Origin: Ferruginibacter sp.
GTDB taxonomy: Bacteria > Bacteroidota > Bacteroidia > Chitinophagales > Chitinophagaceae
Reading direction: 5' to 3'
Assembly (NCBI GenBank): GCA_028288705.1
Contig: JAQBNH010000003.1
Coordinates: 62,001 to 126,000, forward strand
Length of the DNA: 64,000 bases
The position numbers were made by a program, and so were the translations under genes. The notes beneath the pieces were generated by a model. That model did no database searches. It saw nothing but the letters and a program-made list of their open reading frames with translations, and had not been told where the DNA came from. Each line of letters opens with the position of its first letter. The first letter of the stretch is position 1. Positions 25,433 to 34,373 of this stretch are shown here, piece by piece.

Positions 25433-25945
25433 TTATTTAGTTCGGCCCCCGGCATATTGGTCATAAACCTTATCAACCGGTTCCCATAATTCTATCTTGT
25501 TGCCTTCCTCGTCCATGATATGCAGGAATTTTCCGTAATCATATTCCTCAATTGTGTCGACAATCGTGACCTGTTCTTTTTTCAATTCGATGAGCAGGCT
25601 GCGCAGATCCGCGACGCGATAATTGATCATAAAATCTTTAACGGAAGGCGAAAAATATTTCGTTGAATCGTTAAACGCAGCCCATTGTGTAAATCCTTTT
25701 TTTGTTGAATCCGTGGCCAGCCGCCATTCAAAGGTTGTACCATACTGATCGATCTGCAAACCGAGGTGATCACGATACCAGGCCTTTAATTTTTTAGGAT
25801 GCTGGCTTTTAAAAAATATCCCGCCGACACCTGTCACACGCTTCAATACTGGATCTGCAGGTTGTGGATGCAAGATCGCATTCAACCCAAATCCCGCCAG
25901 GAAAGAACCCGCGATGATGATAAAAATAAATATTCGTTTATGCAT
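25433..25945 (-). CDS. Membrane-anchored VOC (glyoxalase-fold) protein
   Basis: 170 residues. An N-terminal hydrophobic segment (residues 5-24) either anchors the protein or is a signal peptide; it is followed by a single VOC domain: VTGVGGIFFKSQHPKKLKAW, TTFEWRL, DFMINYRV and GKFLHIMDEEGNKIELWEP. It is closely similar to the soluble VOC protein at 35616-36005, which lacks the hydrophobic lead. Metal-binding residues of the fold are plausible (His/Glu in HIMDEEGNKIELWE) but the reaction is unknown. Confidence 0.85.
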   Translation of the reverse strand: MHKRIFIFIIIAGSFLAGFGLNAILHPQPADPVLKRVTGVGGIFFKSQHPKKLKAWYRDHLGLQIDQYGTTFEWRLATDSTKKGFTQWAAFNDSTKYFSPSVKDFMINYRVADLRSLLIELKKEQVTIVDTIEEYDYGKFLHIMDEEGNKIELWEPVDKVYDQYAGGRTK

Positions 25946-25998
25946 GGCCGCTATATTTTATATTGATCCGTTCATGGTAAAATGTTGCTGAATAATTT

Positions 25999-26556
25999 CT
26001 AAGCCAATTTTGTATTTGCGAGCCATTCAAATTTTTCGCGGGTCATCAGCCACTGTTTTACGGGCTGTTCAAAATTGAGTGAGCCGGGAATGGTCAAATA
26101 CTCCTTAACGAACGCGAAGCCGGCCTTTTTCAGCGTTTTATTGGGAGCGGGATTTAGCGCGTATGGCTCGCTATACAAGTTGTCAATTTCCAGGTTACGA
26201 AAAAAATAGGGCAGCGTCAGGCCTAACAATTGCAGGCCGATTCCCGAATGACGCGTTGACGGCTGCCAGAGGTGGAGATGCATAAAAGCTTCTATCCCAA
26301 AAAAACTCGGATTGGTATTGCAATGCCCCACTGGTTTTCCATCGATTTCCCAAATAATACAATAGGCCCGGCGCTCATTCAACGGTAAAGCTAATTGTGC
26401 AGCAAGGCCGCCGGACATCTGCTCGCGTGTGGGCATCTTGCTTAAATCCACGCCCATCGCTGTAAGCGCCGCTGTATCTGCTTTTAGCCAATAATCCGCG
26501 ATCAGGGGTATATCCTTTACGGTAAGTTCTCTTACTGATAATACGGGCAAATCCAT
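25999..26556 (-). CDS. GNAT family N-acetyltransferase
   Basis: 185 residues. The GNAT fold is suggested by LTVKDIPLIADYW at the start, the central YCIIWEIDGKPVGHCN strand pair, HLWQPSTRHSGIGLQLLGL as acetyl-CoA-binding loop and helix, and the ALNPAPNKTLKKAGFAFVKE ending typical of RimJ/RimL-like enzymes. Substrate unknown. It is followed by the membrane VOC gene on the same strand with about 50 bp between. Confidence 0.8.
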   Translation of the reverse strand: MDLPVLSVRELTVKDIPLIADYWLKADTAALTAMGVDLSKMPTREQMSGGLAAQLALPLNERRAYCIIWEIDGKPVGHCNTNPSFFGIEAFMHLHLWQPSTRHSGIGLQLLGLTLPYFFRNLEIDNLYSEPYALNPAPNKTLKKAGFAFVKEYLTIPGSLNFEQPVKQWLMTREKFEWLANTKLA

Positions 26557-26695
26557 AAGTCAACCTGATTTTTTGAGGGAGGGAAGATCGCTCGTTTTCC
26601 CAACATATAAAAATGTTGCAGGTGCTGATACGCACACCGAACCCCGACGCAGTTTTTCAACCCCGTAAATAAATAGGAAGGGATTCAGGAAATGG

Positions 26696-27049
26696 TTAGA
26701 GATAGTTGCCGATCTGCTCAACCTCATCCACATTGCCAATGCCTTTGGGATTTGGACCGTATTCGTTATCGCCATAATCACTGTCGGCGAACAGCATCCA
26801 TAACGCGTAGAAAGGGATCAGCTGGTAAACGCCCATATTTCCCCGGTCATGGCAACGTTTGGCACCTTGCGCAAGCATTATCCAGAGTGCGGGGATGTAC
26901 AAAATATACAACATGCTGAATTCTGAGTTGGTGCCATCAGGATCGATGGACAAATTGATAACAACAGCAAAAATGATGTATGCAAGATAGGTGAGGCCGT
27001 ATTCCATTCTGCGGATGCGGCCATTGAAAGAAAAGATGTTTTTAAACAT
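26696..27049 (-). CDS. DUF805 family membrane protein
   Basis: 117 residues from the ATG at 27049; the frame extends 22 codons upstream, but MFKNIFSFNGRIRRMEYGL is the canonical DUF805 start. There are three hydrophobic helices, and after them the conserved AQGAKRCHDRGNMGVYQLIP block with Cys-His-Asp. The C-terminal tail GDNEYGPNPKG is also typical. DUF805 proteins are inner-membrane proteins of unknown function (YhaH-like). A near-match -7 (TATATTTC) lies just upstream. Confidence 0.9.
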   Translation of the reverse strand: MFKNIFSFNGRIRRMEYGLTYLAYIIFAVVINLSIDPDGTNSEFSMLYILYIPALWIMLAQGAKRCHDRGNMGVYQLIPFYALWMLFADSDYGDNEYGPNPKGIGNVDEVEQIGNYL

Positions 27050-27197
27050 AGCGTTAAGGTTTCGGTACCGGAAATATAGGGAATTTATCGACAGACCAAA
27101 CGACGGGCAGAACAAATTATCAAGGCATGGATCGGTTAACCCTAACCGTTTGGGTTAACCGCGTTTGGAAAAACCAACATCGCTTTTTCAAACCAGG

Positions 27198-27833
27198 TCA
27201 GTTATTTTTTTTGGCGATGAAGATCAGGTGTTGTTCTGTTATACCCTGTGGTTTTGCGTAATCAAGCGAAATGATTTCCGGCATGGAGAATCCGTTGATT
27301 AACAGTATTTCGGTAAGCCATGCTTCATTATAAAAATAAACATAGGTTTGATCGCCTGTACTTCCTTTCCTATAACCGGATTTAGTATAATCCCCGGCAA
27401 TCGTGCTTAAATACATACAACCTCCCGGATGAAGGAGCAGCGCGGCATCCCGAACAAGTTTGGATACATCTTCTTTGGATAAATAAGGGAGGCAGAAACC
27501 GGCAATGATGCCATCAAATTTTTTTGTGAGCTGCCCGATTTCCCTGGCATCCAACACGGCAACTTCTGCAGCCGGGATATTTGCTTTCGCGAGGCGGATC
27601 ATGTTAGGGGAGACGTCAGTGGCCAGAAAATGAAAATCCTGGCGAATGGATAACATGTACCTCATTATGTTTCCGGGCCCGCAACCGATTTCCAAAATAT
27701 CAGCGTCCTCCCTTTCTACTTTATTACAAAACATCCGGTAGCTATTATTATACAGCTCCAGGTCCATAAATTTTTCCTGGTATAAGTCCGCGACTTTATT
27801 CCAGGTATCAAATGTTGTTTTGTAACGGTCCAT
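27198..27833 (-). CDS. Class I SAM-dependent methyltransferase
   Basis: 211 residues. The Rossmann-like methyltransferase motif I is ILEIGCGPGNIMRYML near residue 49; motif II is around LATDVSPNMIRLAKANIP, and motif IV around FDGIIAGFCLPYLSKED. It belongs to the broad methyltransferase 11/25 group. Substrate unknown. The gene stands alone on its strand; a small inverted repeat GTTCG-CTAA-CGAAC lies 8-21 bp ahead of the start. Confidence 0.85.
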   Translation of the reverse strand: MDRYKTTFDTWNKVADLYQEKFMDLELYNNSYRMFCNKVEREDADILEIGCGPGNIMRYMLSIRQDFHFLATDVSPNMIRLAKANIPAAEVAVLDAREIGQLTKKFDGIIAGFCLPYLSKEDVSKLVRDAALLLHPGGCMYLSTIAGDYTKSGYRKGSTGDQTYVYFYNEAWLTEILLINGFSMPEIISLDYAKPQGITEQHLIFIAKKNN

Positions 27834-27934
27834 GGTCTTGGTTCGCTAACGAACTGTTTAAATGCCTGATAAAAACAAATGAGCATGATACTATATCCAA
27901 CTCTATTTCAACGGACAAACGTCCGGTAACGACT

Positions 27935-27942
27935 TAAATTTG
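27935..27942 (+). promoter_or_regulatory. Possible -7 element for the 28065 gene
   Basis: TAAATTTG is an exact match but lies 123 bp before the ATG. Just upstream is a perfect hairpin CGGAC-AAAC-GTCCG at 27912-27925, which may be an operator. Confidence 0.35.
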
Positions 27943-28064
27943 CCTCCCCGATGAGAACCATGGATGATTCCGAACATAAAACAACAATTTTTTAGAAAAA
28001 AACGGTGCCATTCAAATAAAATTAATCCTTCATGCGTTATAGGCCCGTATCCTAAACTGAAACC

Positions 28065-28571
28065 ATGAAATCATTTATTACCATTTTCGCCATCTTGTGC
28101 TTACCCATGGCGCTTTTTAGCCAGGACATCAGTGGCCGTTGGAAAGGAACGATCTACAATGATTCTACAAAACAATCGCTCCAGTACGAAATCGTTATCA
28201 ATAAAGAAAATGGCAGGTATAGCGGATTTTCTCATACCTGGTTTTTGATCGGTGAAAAAAAATACTACGGACTTAAAAAAGTAAAAGTCCATATCGCAAA
28301 AGACGGTAAGGTCATTATTGAAGACGCCGCATTACTCGAAAACAATTACCCGCTATTGCCCGATAACAGGATTCGCCAGCTGAATGTGCTGGAGTTTCGC
28401 GAAGGCGCTGAGCCCGTGCTCGACGGCATTTTCGTAACAAACCGCACCAAACAATTCAATGAACTCACCGGAAGAATCAATGTACGTCGTGTATCTTCTA
28501 TCACAGCAGAAGACGTAACGCAATATGTTCAACGCACGGTTCAGGAAAACAACCCCACTGCCAGCAAATAA
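28065..28571 (+). CDS. Hypothetical exported protein
   Basis: 168 residues with a signal peptide ending at ALFSQ (residue 20). The mature part begins DISGRWKGTIYNDS, the kind of start seen in small lipocalin-like beta-barrel proteins, and continues with beta-rich segments (YEIVINKENGRYSGFSHTWF, KVKVHIAKDGKVIIEDAAL). No family can be named with confidence. Its stop lies 3 bp from the end of the convergent VOC gene. Confidence 0.7.
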   Translation: MKSFITIFAILCLPMALFSQDISGRWKGTIYNDSTKQSLQYEIVINKENGRYSGFSHTWFLIGEKKYYGLKKVKVHIAKDGKVIIEDAALLENNYPLLPDNRIRQLNVLEFREGAEPVLDGIFVTNRTKQFNELTGRINVRRVSSITAEDVTQYVQRTVQENNPTASK

Positions 28572-28574
28572 TTG

Positions 28575-29411
28575 CTAAGCGTTATTTAAAGCAGCGATAT
28601 CAATTTTTTTCATTTGCATCATCGCCTGCATGGCGCGCTGGCCATTCTCCGGGTTGCCTAATAATTCGCCCATATTGGCCGGCACGATCTGCCAGGAAAC
28701 ACCGTAACGGTCTTTGCACCAGCCACACCTGCTTTCCTCTCCGCCATCGCCTGTTAATTCGTTCCAGTAATGATCAATTTCTTCCTGCGACCTGCAGTTC
28801 ACTACAAGTGAAACCCCTTCTGAAAAACTAAACTCATGCTCGTCAGGGCCATCCATGGCCACCATCGGGTAATTATCTAAATTAAATTCCGCGTAGGAGA
28901 CTTTGCCCGCAAATGGCGTTCCTTCCGGGTAATAATTATTTGTGTCAACAGAAGAATTAGTGAAGAGGTCGGTATAAAAGTTCATGGCTTCAGCAGCTTT
29001 ACCATATTTGTCGCCGGTAAATAGCAAGGATGGCATCATCGCATTTTTGCTGCCTTTCATGATCTGCCAGCTGAACCCAAACTTGTCCTGGATCCAACCA
29101 TACAATTCGCTCCAAGGATATTTTTCCAGCGGCATCAGGATCTTACTTCCTTCCGACAATCCTTTCCACATGCGTTCACATTCCGCTGTTTCTGTACAGT
29201 GGACAAACATGGAGATTGCGGGATTCATTTTGTACATCGGTCCGCCATTCAGCCCCATGATTTTTTTTCCATTGATGTCGCACATTACGACCATCCCATT
29301 ATCAACCACGATCTGCGAATTGGGGAAAATGCTGCTGTACATTTCAGCAGCTTCTTTGGCCTTGCCATCAAACCATAGGCAAGGATAGATTTCGTTTGTC
29401 ATATTATTCAT
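28575..29411 (-). CDS. Tandem PhnB-like VOC protein
   Basis: 278 residues made of two consecutive PhnB-type (3-dmu-9_3-mt) VOC domains. The first runs about 4-135 (IYPCLWFDGKAKEAAEMYSS, FGFSWQIM), the second about 140-265 (MPSLLFTGDKYGKAAEAMNF, RYGVSWQIVP). Both halves have the family's GWxxDxxGxxWQI pattern (GWIQDKFGFSWQI, GWCKDRYGVSWQI). A start four codons in (MTNEIY) is also possible. The enzyme class is unknown; PhnB-like proteins are not part of the C-P lyase itself. Confidence 0.9.
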   Translation of the reverse strand: MNNMTNEIYPCLWFDGKAKEAAEMYSSIFPNSQIVVDNGMVVMCDINGKKIMGLNGGPMYKMNPAISMFVHCTETAECERMWKGLSEGSKILMPLEKYPWSELYGWIQDKFGFSWQIMKGSKNAMMPSLLFTGDKYGKAAEAMNFYTDLFTNSSVDTNNYYPEGTPFAGKVSYAEFNLDNYPMVAMDGPDEHEFSFSEGVSLVVNCRSQEEIDHYWNELTGDGGEESRCGWCKDRYGVSWQIVPANMGELLGNPENGQRAMQAMMQMKKIDIAALNNA

Positions 29412-29423
29412 TTGTAAGGATAA

Positions 29424-29780
29424 TTATTCATGAATTTTTGTCCATTCTACCAGGGAGTCTCCGGCAAATTTAATCACCAGCGTTTTTGCATGCAAGGTTA
29501 ACGGCCCGAGTTTCTCCTGCGAAACACGGTAAAATAAGTAACCGCTGTCGCTCCGTGTGGGCTCACCAAGTATCGCTAGAACGGTATCCCGCTGCATCCC
29601 TTTCAGCCGCTTGCTGCCTAACAGATCCGTGAGCATCTTATCGCGGTAGGGATAATCATCTGCTTCGCGCTCGTTCCACTTCGCCTGGTCAAATTTTTCC
29701 TGCGTAGTTTCCTGCGCTGCCTTGTTATTATGGCAGGAAAACAATAAACCCGAAATGCAAAGCAGGAAGAACAATTTCAT
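29424..29780 (-). CDS. Lipoprotein, BamE/SmpA-like fold suggested
   Basis: 118 residues; lipobox LFSC at residues 13-16. The mature part has LLGSKRLKGMQRDTVLAILG followed by EPTRSDSGYLFYRVSQ and ends LVIKFAGDSLVEWTKIHE. The pattern G-M-x-x-x-x-V-x-x-x-L-G-x-P with later beta strands is that of the small BamE/OmlA-like fold; length also fits. Assignment to the Bam complex is not justified, since many unrelated lipoproteins use this fold. It precedes the tandem VOC gene on the same strand by 12 bp. Confidence 0.65.
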   Translation of the reverse strand: MKLFFLLCISGLLFSCHNNKAAQETTQEKFDQAKWNEREADDYPYRDKMLTDLLGSKRLKGMQRDTVLAILGEPTRSDSGYLFYRVSQEKLGPLTLHAKTLVIKFAGDSLVEWTKIHE

Positions 29781-29828
29781 ATTACTGTTGTGAAAAAACT
29801 GGTGAGTGCTTAGGTTATTTAATAATGC

Positions 29829-30716
29829 CTATTGCAATTTTTGTTTGAAGAAATCGATCGTACGGCCCCACGCAAGATCTGCAGCCGCTTTATCATAACG
29901 CGGGGTAGTATCATTGTTAAATCCGTGGTTCACCCCGGGGTAAATATAGGCGGTATATGTTTTTTTATTTTCCTTCAGCGCGGCCTCGAATGCAGGCCAG
30001 CCTTCATTTACACGCGTATCCAGTTCTGCATAATGAATGAGCAGGGGTGCCTGGATCTTCGGAACATCTGCCGTTGCAGGCTGGCCACCATAAAAAGGAA
30101 CAGCAGCGGCAAGATCGGGAACGCGCACTGCCATTGAATTGGCAATACCACCACCGAAACAGAAACCGACAACGCCAACTTTTCCATTACAATCTTTATG
30201 GTTTTTCAAGTATTCAAAGGCCGCAATGAAATCTTCCAGCATGTCGTTTTTATCTCTTTTGCTTTGCAGTTCCCGCCCTGCATCATCCGTTCCGGGATAC
30301 CCGCCCAAGGGCGTGAGTGCATCAGGTGCAAGGGTAATAAATCCGGCGAGGGCCGCACGTCTTGCCACGTCTTCGATATGCGGATTGAGGCCACGGTTTT
30401 CATGCACCACAACGATTCCGCCCAATGGCGTTTTTGCATCTGCAGGCATCGACAGCAATGCTTTCATCGCACCAGCGCCTTTCGGTGACTGGTAAGTAAT
30501 GTATTCCGATTTCAACCGTGGATCATCCGCTGCGATTTGTATTTTGCCCTGGTAATCCGGCATTAAAAAACTCATCAGCGAACCCACCGTTAAACTGCCT
30601 ACGGCATACACAGACAATTGCTGCACAAAATTCCGCCGGTCGATCCGGTTGTGTGCGTAGTCATCATACAGGTCGAAGACTTCCTGTTGTATATCTTCTT
30701 TCTTGATTGCTTCCAT
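29829..30716 (-). CDS. Dienelactone hydrolase family protein with Tat-like lead
   Basis: 295 residues. The alpha/beta hydrolase domain covers about 75-295 with the dienelactone hydrolase triad: Cys in [14 protein letters not shown] (about residue 187), Asp in [11 protein letters not shown] and His in [11 protein letters not shown]. Residues 24-45 contain [20 protein letters not shown], a twin-arginine motif followed by a hydrophobic stretch, as in YghX-like proteins, so export by Tat is plausible although the segment starts 24 residues in. Substrate unknown. Confidence 0.88.
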   Translation of the reverse strand: MEAIKKEDIQQEVFDLYDDYAHNRIDRRNFVQQLSVYAVGSLTVGSLMSFLMPDYQGKIQIAADDPRLKSEYITYQSPKGAGAMKALLSMPADAKTPLGGIVVVHENRGLNPHIEDVARRAALAGFITLAPDALTPLGGYPGTDDAGRELQSKRDKNDMLEDFIAAFEYLKNHKDCNGKVGVVGFCFGGGIANSMAVRVPDLAAAVPFYGGQPATADVPKIQAPLLIHYAELDTRVNEGWPAFEAALKENKKTYTAYIYPGVNHGFNNDTTPRYDKAAADLAWGRTIDFFKQKLQ

Positions 30717-30797
30717 ATGGCTATAATTTAGTCGGATGATAAATTTACAAAATTCCTGCTACGCTTTTTCACGATCGTTCCTTCGCCCGGGCTTTTT

Positions 30798-31514
30798 TCA
30801 ATCGTCCATGAATGTCACCGATAACGGAAGGTGATCGCTGGAAGTTTTCCAGGTGTCGTAATCGCCGATCTCTACTGACTGGATCTTTGCAACAAGGTCT
30901 GACGAAGCAAAACAATAATCGAGGTGATAAGGTTTATCCTGGTGTTTATATAAATGAAATGTTGGATCGGCTTCCTTGCCTTGTTCCTGTCCGTGGTGAA
31001 CGTGATAACAACTTCGTATGCCTTTACCACCGAGGTAAGCCACAACATTGGAATGATTGCCTGCGCGTTTCTTCCGGTCCCAGATCGTATTGCTGTTAAA
31101 ATCGCCGGCTAAGACCGTCCCTTTTCGTTTCAGTTTTTTATCGTAATGATGTATTGCTTTCCAAACCTGTTCTACATATTGCCCGTCGGGATCTCGGGGG
31201 TTGTTGGCCCAGATCGCAAACAAAGTAAAGTTTGTCTTTTCGCTGCGCACACTGATCGGAACAATCAATTTCAATTCCGGATTATGATTGCGCAACAATT
31301 TCATCCTGAAACCTCGGAAAGAGAAAATGCCCAACCCCTTATGTTGATTATGGCCGAACCAAAGTTGATCAGTTGGTTGTGGAAGGGTGGGATCAAACAA
31401 TATTTTCGATGGATGCTCACATTCAGGGATGACCAGTAAATCCGGAGAATGCGCCAGCATCAGCGCTGATTTTTTTCGAAAAGCCATATTGCAATTCCAG
31501 GTAATAATCTTCAT
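30798..31514 (-). CDS. Endonuclease/exonuclease/phosphatase family protein
   Basis: 238 residues, with the EEP fold. Key motifs: start IITWNCNMAF (Asn), Glu in VIPECEH, VLAGDFNSN (Asp and Asn), DYCFASSDL near the C-terminus and SSDHLPL (Asp-His). These are the metal and catalytic residues of the DNase I/exonuclease III/sphingomyelinase group. There is no signal peptide, so a cytoplasmic nuclease or phosphodiesterase is likely, substrate open. Confidence 0.9.
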   Translation of the reverse strand: MKIITWNCNMAFRKKSALMLAHSPDLLVIPECEHPSKILFDPTLPQPTDQLWFGHNQHKGLGIFSFRGFRMKLLRNHNPELKLIVPISVRSEKTNFTLFAIWANNPRDPDGQYVEQVWKAIHHYDKKLKRKGTVLAGDFNSNTIWDRKKRAGNHSNVVAYLGGKGIRSCYHVHHGQEQGKEADPTFHLYKHQDKPYHLDYCFASSDLVAKIQSVEIGDYDTWKTSSDHLPLSVTFMDD

Positions 31515-31636
31515 CAGTTAAACAATCGTATGCGAAAGTTACTCATAAAAAAACCGGGAGTTTCACCGTTGGCCGATGTTTTACCGCCAATTGTATAAAC
31601 GGTAACTGCTGTCGTTTTCCGCAGGCGGAATGCCAT

Positions 31637-31644
31637 TAACTTTA
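31637..31644 (+). promoter_or_regulatory. Possible -7 element for the MpaB-like gene
   Basis: TAACTTTA differs in the last base from TAnnTTTG. If used, it rules out the GTG at 31646 and favours the ATG at 31664. Confidence 0.3.
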
Positions 31645-31663
31645 CGTGACAAAAACGCGTGTG

Positions 31664-32428
31664 ATGCAATTATTTGTTGAGAAGAAATCGGTCGTGAGAA
31701 AGATTTGGGGTAAAGCAGATACGGTGCTGTTTATTTTCGCAGGCGCGTCGGCTGAGTTTGCGCTCAACAAGGCTGTAGACTGGCTTTACTTTACGGGAAA
31801 GTTGCCTGCTGATCCGTTGGCGCGGCTTTTTTCTACGGTGAGTTATGCACGTAAAATAGTTTTCTCCCCTGCAGACGAAGCAAATGCTTCCATAGATATG
31901 TTGCGAAAGATACATGGCGCCGTGGAAGCGAACCGCGGCTTTTCTATTCCCGACTGGGCATATCGCGATGTATTGTTTATGCTGATTCACTATTCCATTG
32001 CCGCATACGAATTACTGGAAAAAAAGTTGAGCAACGAAGAAAAGGAAGAAGTCTATGATGTCTTTTATCGCGTCGGGTCGCGAATGGGTCTCACCGCATT
32101 ACCCGTAAATTATTCCGACTGGCTGCCCGTTCGGGAAGCACATCTTGCCGCAGATCTGGCGAAGAGCATGTATAGCGAAGACCTGTTTAAACAATACCGC
32201 AAACACCTGGGGGCAATGCGGTTCCGCGTATTGATCGAAGGACAAAAGATGGTCGTGCCGGAGCGCGTGAAGCAGTTATTACCCTTCCGGGATTTTTCTT
32301 TGCTTACGCCGATTGTACCGTTATATAAGATCAGCCGGCTGATGAAAATGGACTGGCTGCTAAAAACGGTCCTGTTGCCGAACGATTATAAAGACCAGAT
32401 CAATGAACTCGATGTTGATCCCGAATAG
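31664..32428 (+). CDS. MpaB/DUF2236-like oxygenase family protein
   Basis: 254 residues from ATG 31664. The sequence looks like the DUF2236 (MpaB, latex-clearing-protein-related) helical fold: FIFAGASAEFALNKAVDWL, DPLARLFSTVSYARKIVFSP, then AEANRGFSIPDWAYRDVLFM and FYRVGSRMGLTALP. Some members of that superfamily bind heme b through a histidine; a candidate is in RKIHGAVE, near residue 83. The activity of bacterial DUF2236 proteins is mostly unknown. Cytoplasmic, no signal peptide. Convergent with the DUF4256 gene. Confidence 0.7.
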   Translation: MQLFVEKKSVVRKIWGKADTVLFIFAGASAEFALNKAVDWLYFTGKLPADPLARLFSTVSYARKIVFSPADEANASIDMLRKIHGAVEANRGFSIPDWAYRDVLFMLIHYSIAAYELLEKKLSNEEKEEVYDVFYRVGSRMGLTALPVNYSDWLPVREAHLAADLAKSMYSEDLFKQYRKHLGAMRFRVLIEGQKMVVPERVKQLLPFRDFSLLTPIVPLYKISRLMKMDWLLKTVLLPNDYKDQINELDVDPE

Positions 32429-32445
32429 ATTTCCGGCGTCGGCTT

Positions 32446-33003
32446 TTACAAAGTCAACGCTCCGCGAAATCCTCTTGCAGCATAATATGATTGTGCACCA
32501 TTATGATAAATAAAAACATGCTCATACCGGTAATCGCCGAATATCGCACCACCATGTTTCCGGATCTCCGGGGGCGTTTTTAACCAGCTCGACGTTTTTT
32601 TATCAACAGGTTTGATCGCCTGCAAGGCGCGGTATTGCGCTTCTGTCAAAAGTTCTATCCCCATATCAAGCGCCATGTCGATCGCATTGCTTTCGGGCTG
32701 ATGTTCTTTTCGCGACAACTGGCCATCCTGGTCGTAACAGAGGCTGCGCCTGCCCGATGGGCTTTCGGTGGAACAATCATAGAAGGTATATTCACCCGAT
32801 TTTTTATCGAACGAAACTAAGTCTGGTTCACCGCCAGACAGTTCCATCTGCTGGAGCGACCAGAGCTTTCCCGGGCTGCCTTCCAGCTTCTTTTGCAACT
32901 GCGGCCAGTCGATTCCGTTATGACCGGCACTATTTTTTTCAAACCGGTTTTTTAATAAGCTGATCAAAGCTGTTGCTTCGGTTTTGGTTAATGCTTTTTT
33001 CAT
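32446..33003 (-). CDS. DUF4256 family protein
   Basis: 185 residues, full family length. Conserved blocks: LLKNRFEKNSAGHNGIDW, LWSLQQMELSGGEPDLVSFD, FYDCSTESPSGRRSLCYD, then LDMGIELLTEAQYRALQ, and the C-terminal ARGFRG. Function unknown. It lies 9 bp downstream of the YdeI-like gene, and the pair is very likely one operon. Confidence 0.9.
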   Translation of the reverse strand: MKKALTKTEATALISLLKNRFEKNSAGHNGIDWPQLQKKLEGSPGKLWSLQQMELSGGEPDLVSFDKKSGEYTFYDCSTESPSGRRSLCYDQDGQLSRKEHQPESNAIDMALDMGIELLTEAQYRALQAIKPVDKKTSSWLKTPPEIRKHGGAIFGDYRYEHVFIYHNGAQSYYAARGFRGALTL

Positions 33004-33012
33004 GAGTGTCGG

Positions 33013-33618
33013 TTATTTATCCAGCAAACCTTTTCCTGCCATGATGGCTTTAACGGATTTTTCAATCCGCGCTGAACGGGTGCCGGTTTGTTTGGCATCC
33101 GAGAAATGAAAAATATAAGCCCGTAGTCGCCCCGGCGTTAACGCGGTAAAAGCCGATTTGAGTTTGGGATCTTGTTTAAACTTCGCTGTTAATTCTTCGG
33201 GCATGTCGAAGTCTTTTGTTTTCTTCAGCTCCACCTTCAGCCCGGCTTTTTCAATGTCAATGGCTTCAAAAATAGCTGCCTTGATCGCAGCTTCCTGTTG
33301 CTTCACCTGGCTGGCATTGGTAAAACGGATCTGTCTTGCAGCCTGCACATTTTCTGTTTGCTGGATGAGCAGGCCGTGACTGTTATCCATCAATGCCCCT
33401 TTAAAAAACAGGTAAGCACAATATTCTTTAAATACGTGAATCAAAACGATGTTGGCCGACTCCGACTTTTCCGTTGGAAGCGTGTAACAGGGCACGCCCC
33501 ATTTTAATGCTTCACTAAGGCCGCATCCTAAAACGATCTTTCTCATCACCATCATTTCTTTGGAAAAGGTTTTCGCATTCTCAAAGTAAAAGTCAACGGC
33601 GGGATTGGTATTTTTCAT
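33013..33618 (-). CDS. YdeI/OmdA-type protein with DUF1801 domain
   Basis: 201 residues. An N-terminal DUF1801 domain (about 10-125) contains LKWGVPCYTL, and a C-terminal OmdA-like helical part (about 135-200) carries LTPGRLRAYIFHFSDAKQTGTRSARIEK, the family hallmark. In Bacillus, YdeI affects susceptibility to cationic peptides; the biochemical role is not known. First gene of the pair with DUF4256. Confidence 0.9.
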   Translation of the reverse strand: MKNTNPAVDFYFENAKTFSKEMMVMRKIVLGCGLSEALKWGVPCYTLPTEKSESANIVLIHVFKEYCAYLFFKGALMDNSHGLLIQQTENVQAARQIRFTNASQVKQQEAAIKAAIFEAIDIEKAGLKVELKKTKDFDMPEELTAKFKQDPKLKSAFTALTPGRLRAYIFHFSDAKQTGTRSARIEKSVKAIMAGKGLLDK

Positions 33619-33769
33619 GACAATTTTTGAATGGGTACTGGCAAAGTCAAGTGGTATAAGTTAAAACTTATCCTCCGGTAAATTTATGTTATCGTGCGCA
33701 AAACTCCCAAAGTGGCCAGACATGCAAAGCAGTTGAACCTGTCGTGTTGGGGAGCTGTTGTTCACCGCA

Positions 33770-34282
33770 TCATTTCGCCGGACTGGCAACAGGAGCCGGA
33801 AAGCTAAGGGTAACTTCATTTGTTTTTACATGGAAGATGACGAGGGTGCGGGTGGTAAAGGCGACTTTTTTTCCCGCGTTGTTTTCCGCCGCTATCCAGG
33901 GAATGCTCTTTTTAAGGCATCGGATCAGTTCGGTCTCCATGCCATACCCTTTATTTGTTTCAGGAGTAAAAGCACGGAGTTCGCCGTTAGCGCCGACGGT
34001 AAAACGAACAACAACATTATAAACGCCAGGCACTGCCTTATTGAGTTTTGGAACACGGATATCGATCTGCTCACGAAGGAATTGTTGCCATGCGATCCGG
34101 CCACCCGGATATTCGGGATGCTTTTTTACCGTGACGAGTTGAATTTCTGCACCGTTGAAATCATCCGAAAAATCCCTTATTTTTTTCAGGCTATCGACGA
34201 GTATCTGCTGCGCATGCATCGTTAACGGACCTGAAGACAGCATAATCAGTAACAGTATTCTATGGAAGCGCTTTTTCATCAT
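33770..34282 (-). CDS. TonB C-terminal-domain periplasmic protein
   Basis: 170 residues with a signal peptide ending at MHAQ. The mature part has the TonB-C pattern: PEYPGGRIAWQQFLREQI, then VPGVYNVVVRFTVGANGEL and a closing YGMETELIRCLKKSIPW. Unlike TonB itself it lacks an N-terminal membrane anchor with a long Pro-rich spacer, so it is a stand-alone periplasmic version. Such paralogs are frequent in Bacteroidota; whether they contact receptors is uncertain. Confidence 0.8.
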   Translation of the reverse strand: MMKKRFHRILLLIMLSSGPLTMHAQQILVDSLKKIRDFSDDFNGAEIQLVTVKKHPEYPGGRIAWQQFLREQIDIRVPKLNKAVPGVYNVVVRFTVGANGELRAFTPETNKGYGMETELIRCLKKSIPWIAAENNAGKKVAFTTRTLVIFHVKTNEVTLSFPAPVASPAK

Positions 34283-34373
34283 TTTTTTCTGTCACCTAAT
34301 ATCGTGGAAAGTGCTGGGATTTCGGTTTTTTATTTTCTACTTTTAGCCATCGCTCCATCTAAATTTTTACATC

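Noticed and set aside
27912..27925. Small perfect hairpin CGGAC-AAAC-GTCCG
   Set aside because: Too short to call on its own; mentioned as a possible operator only.
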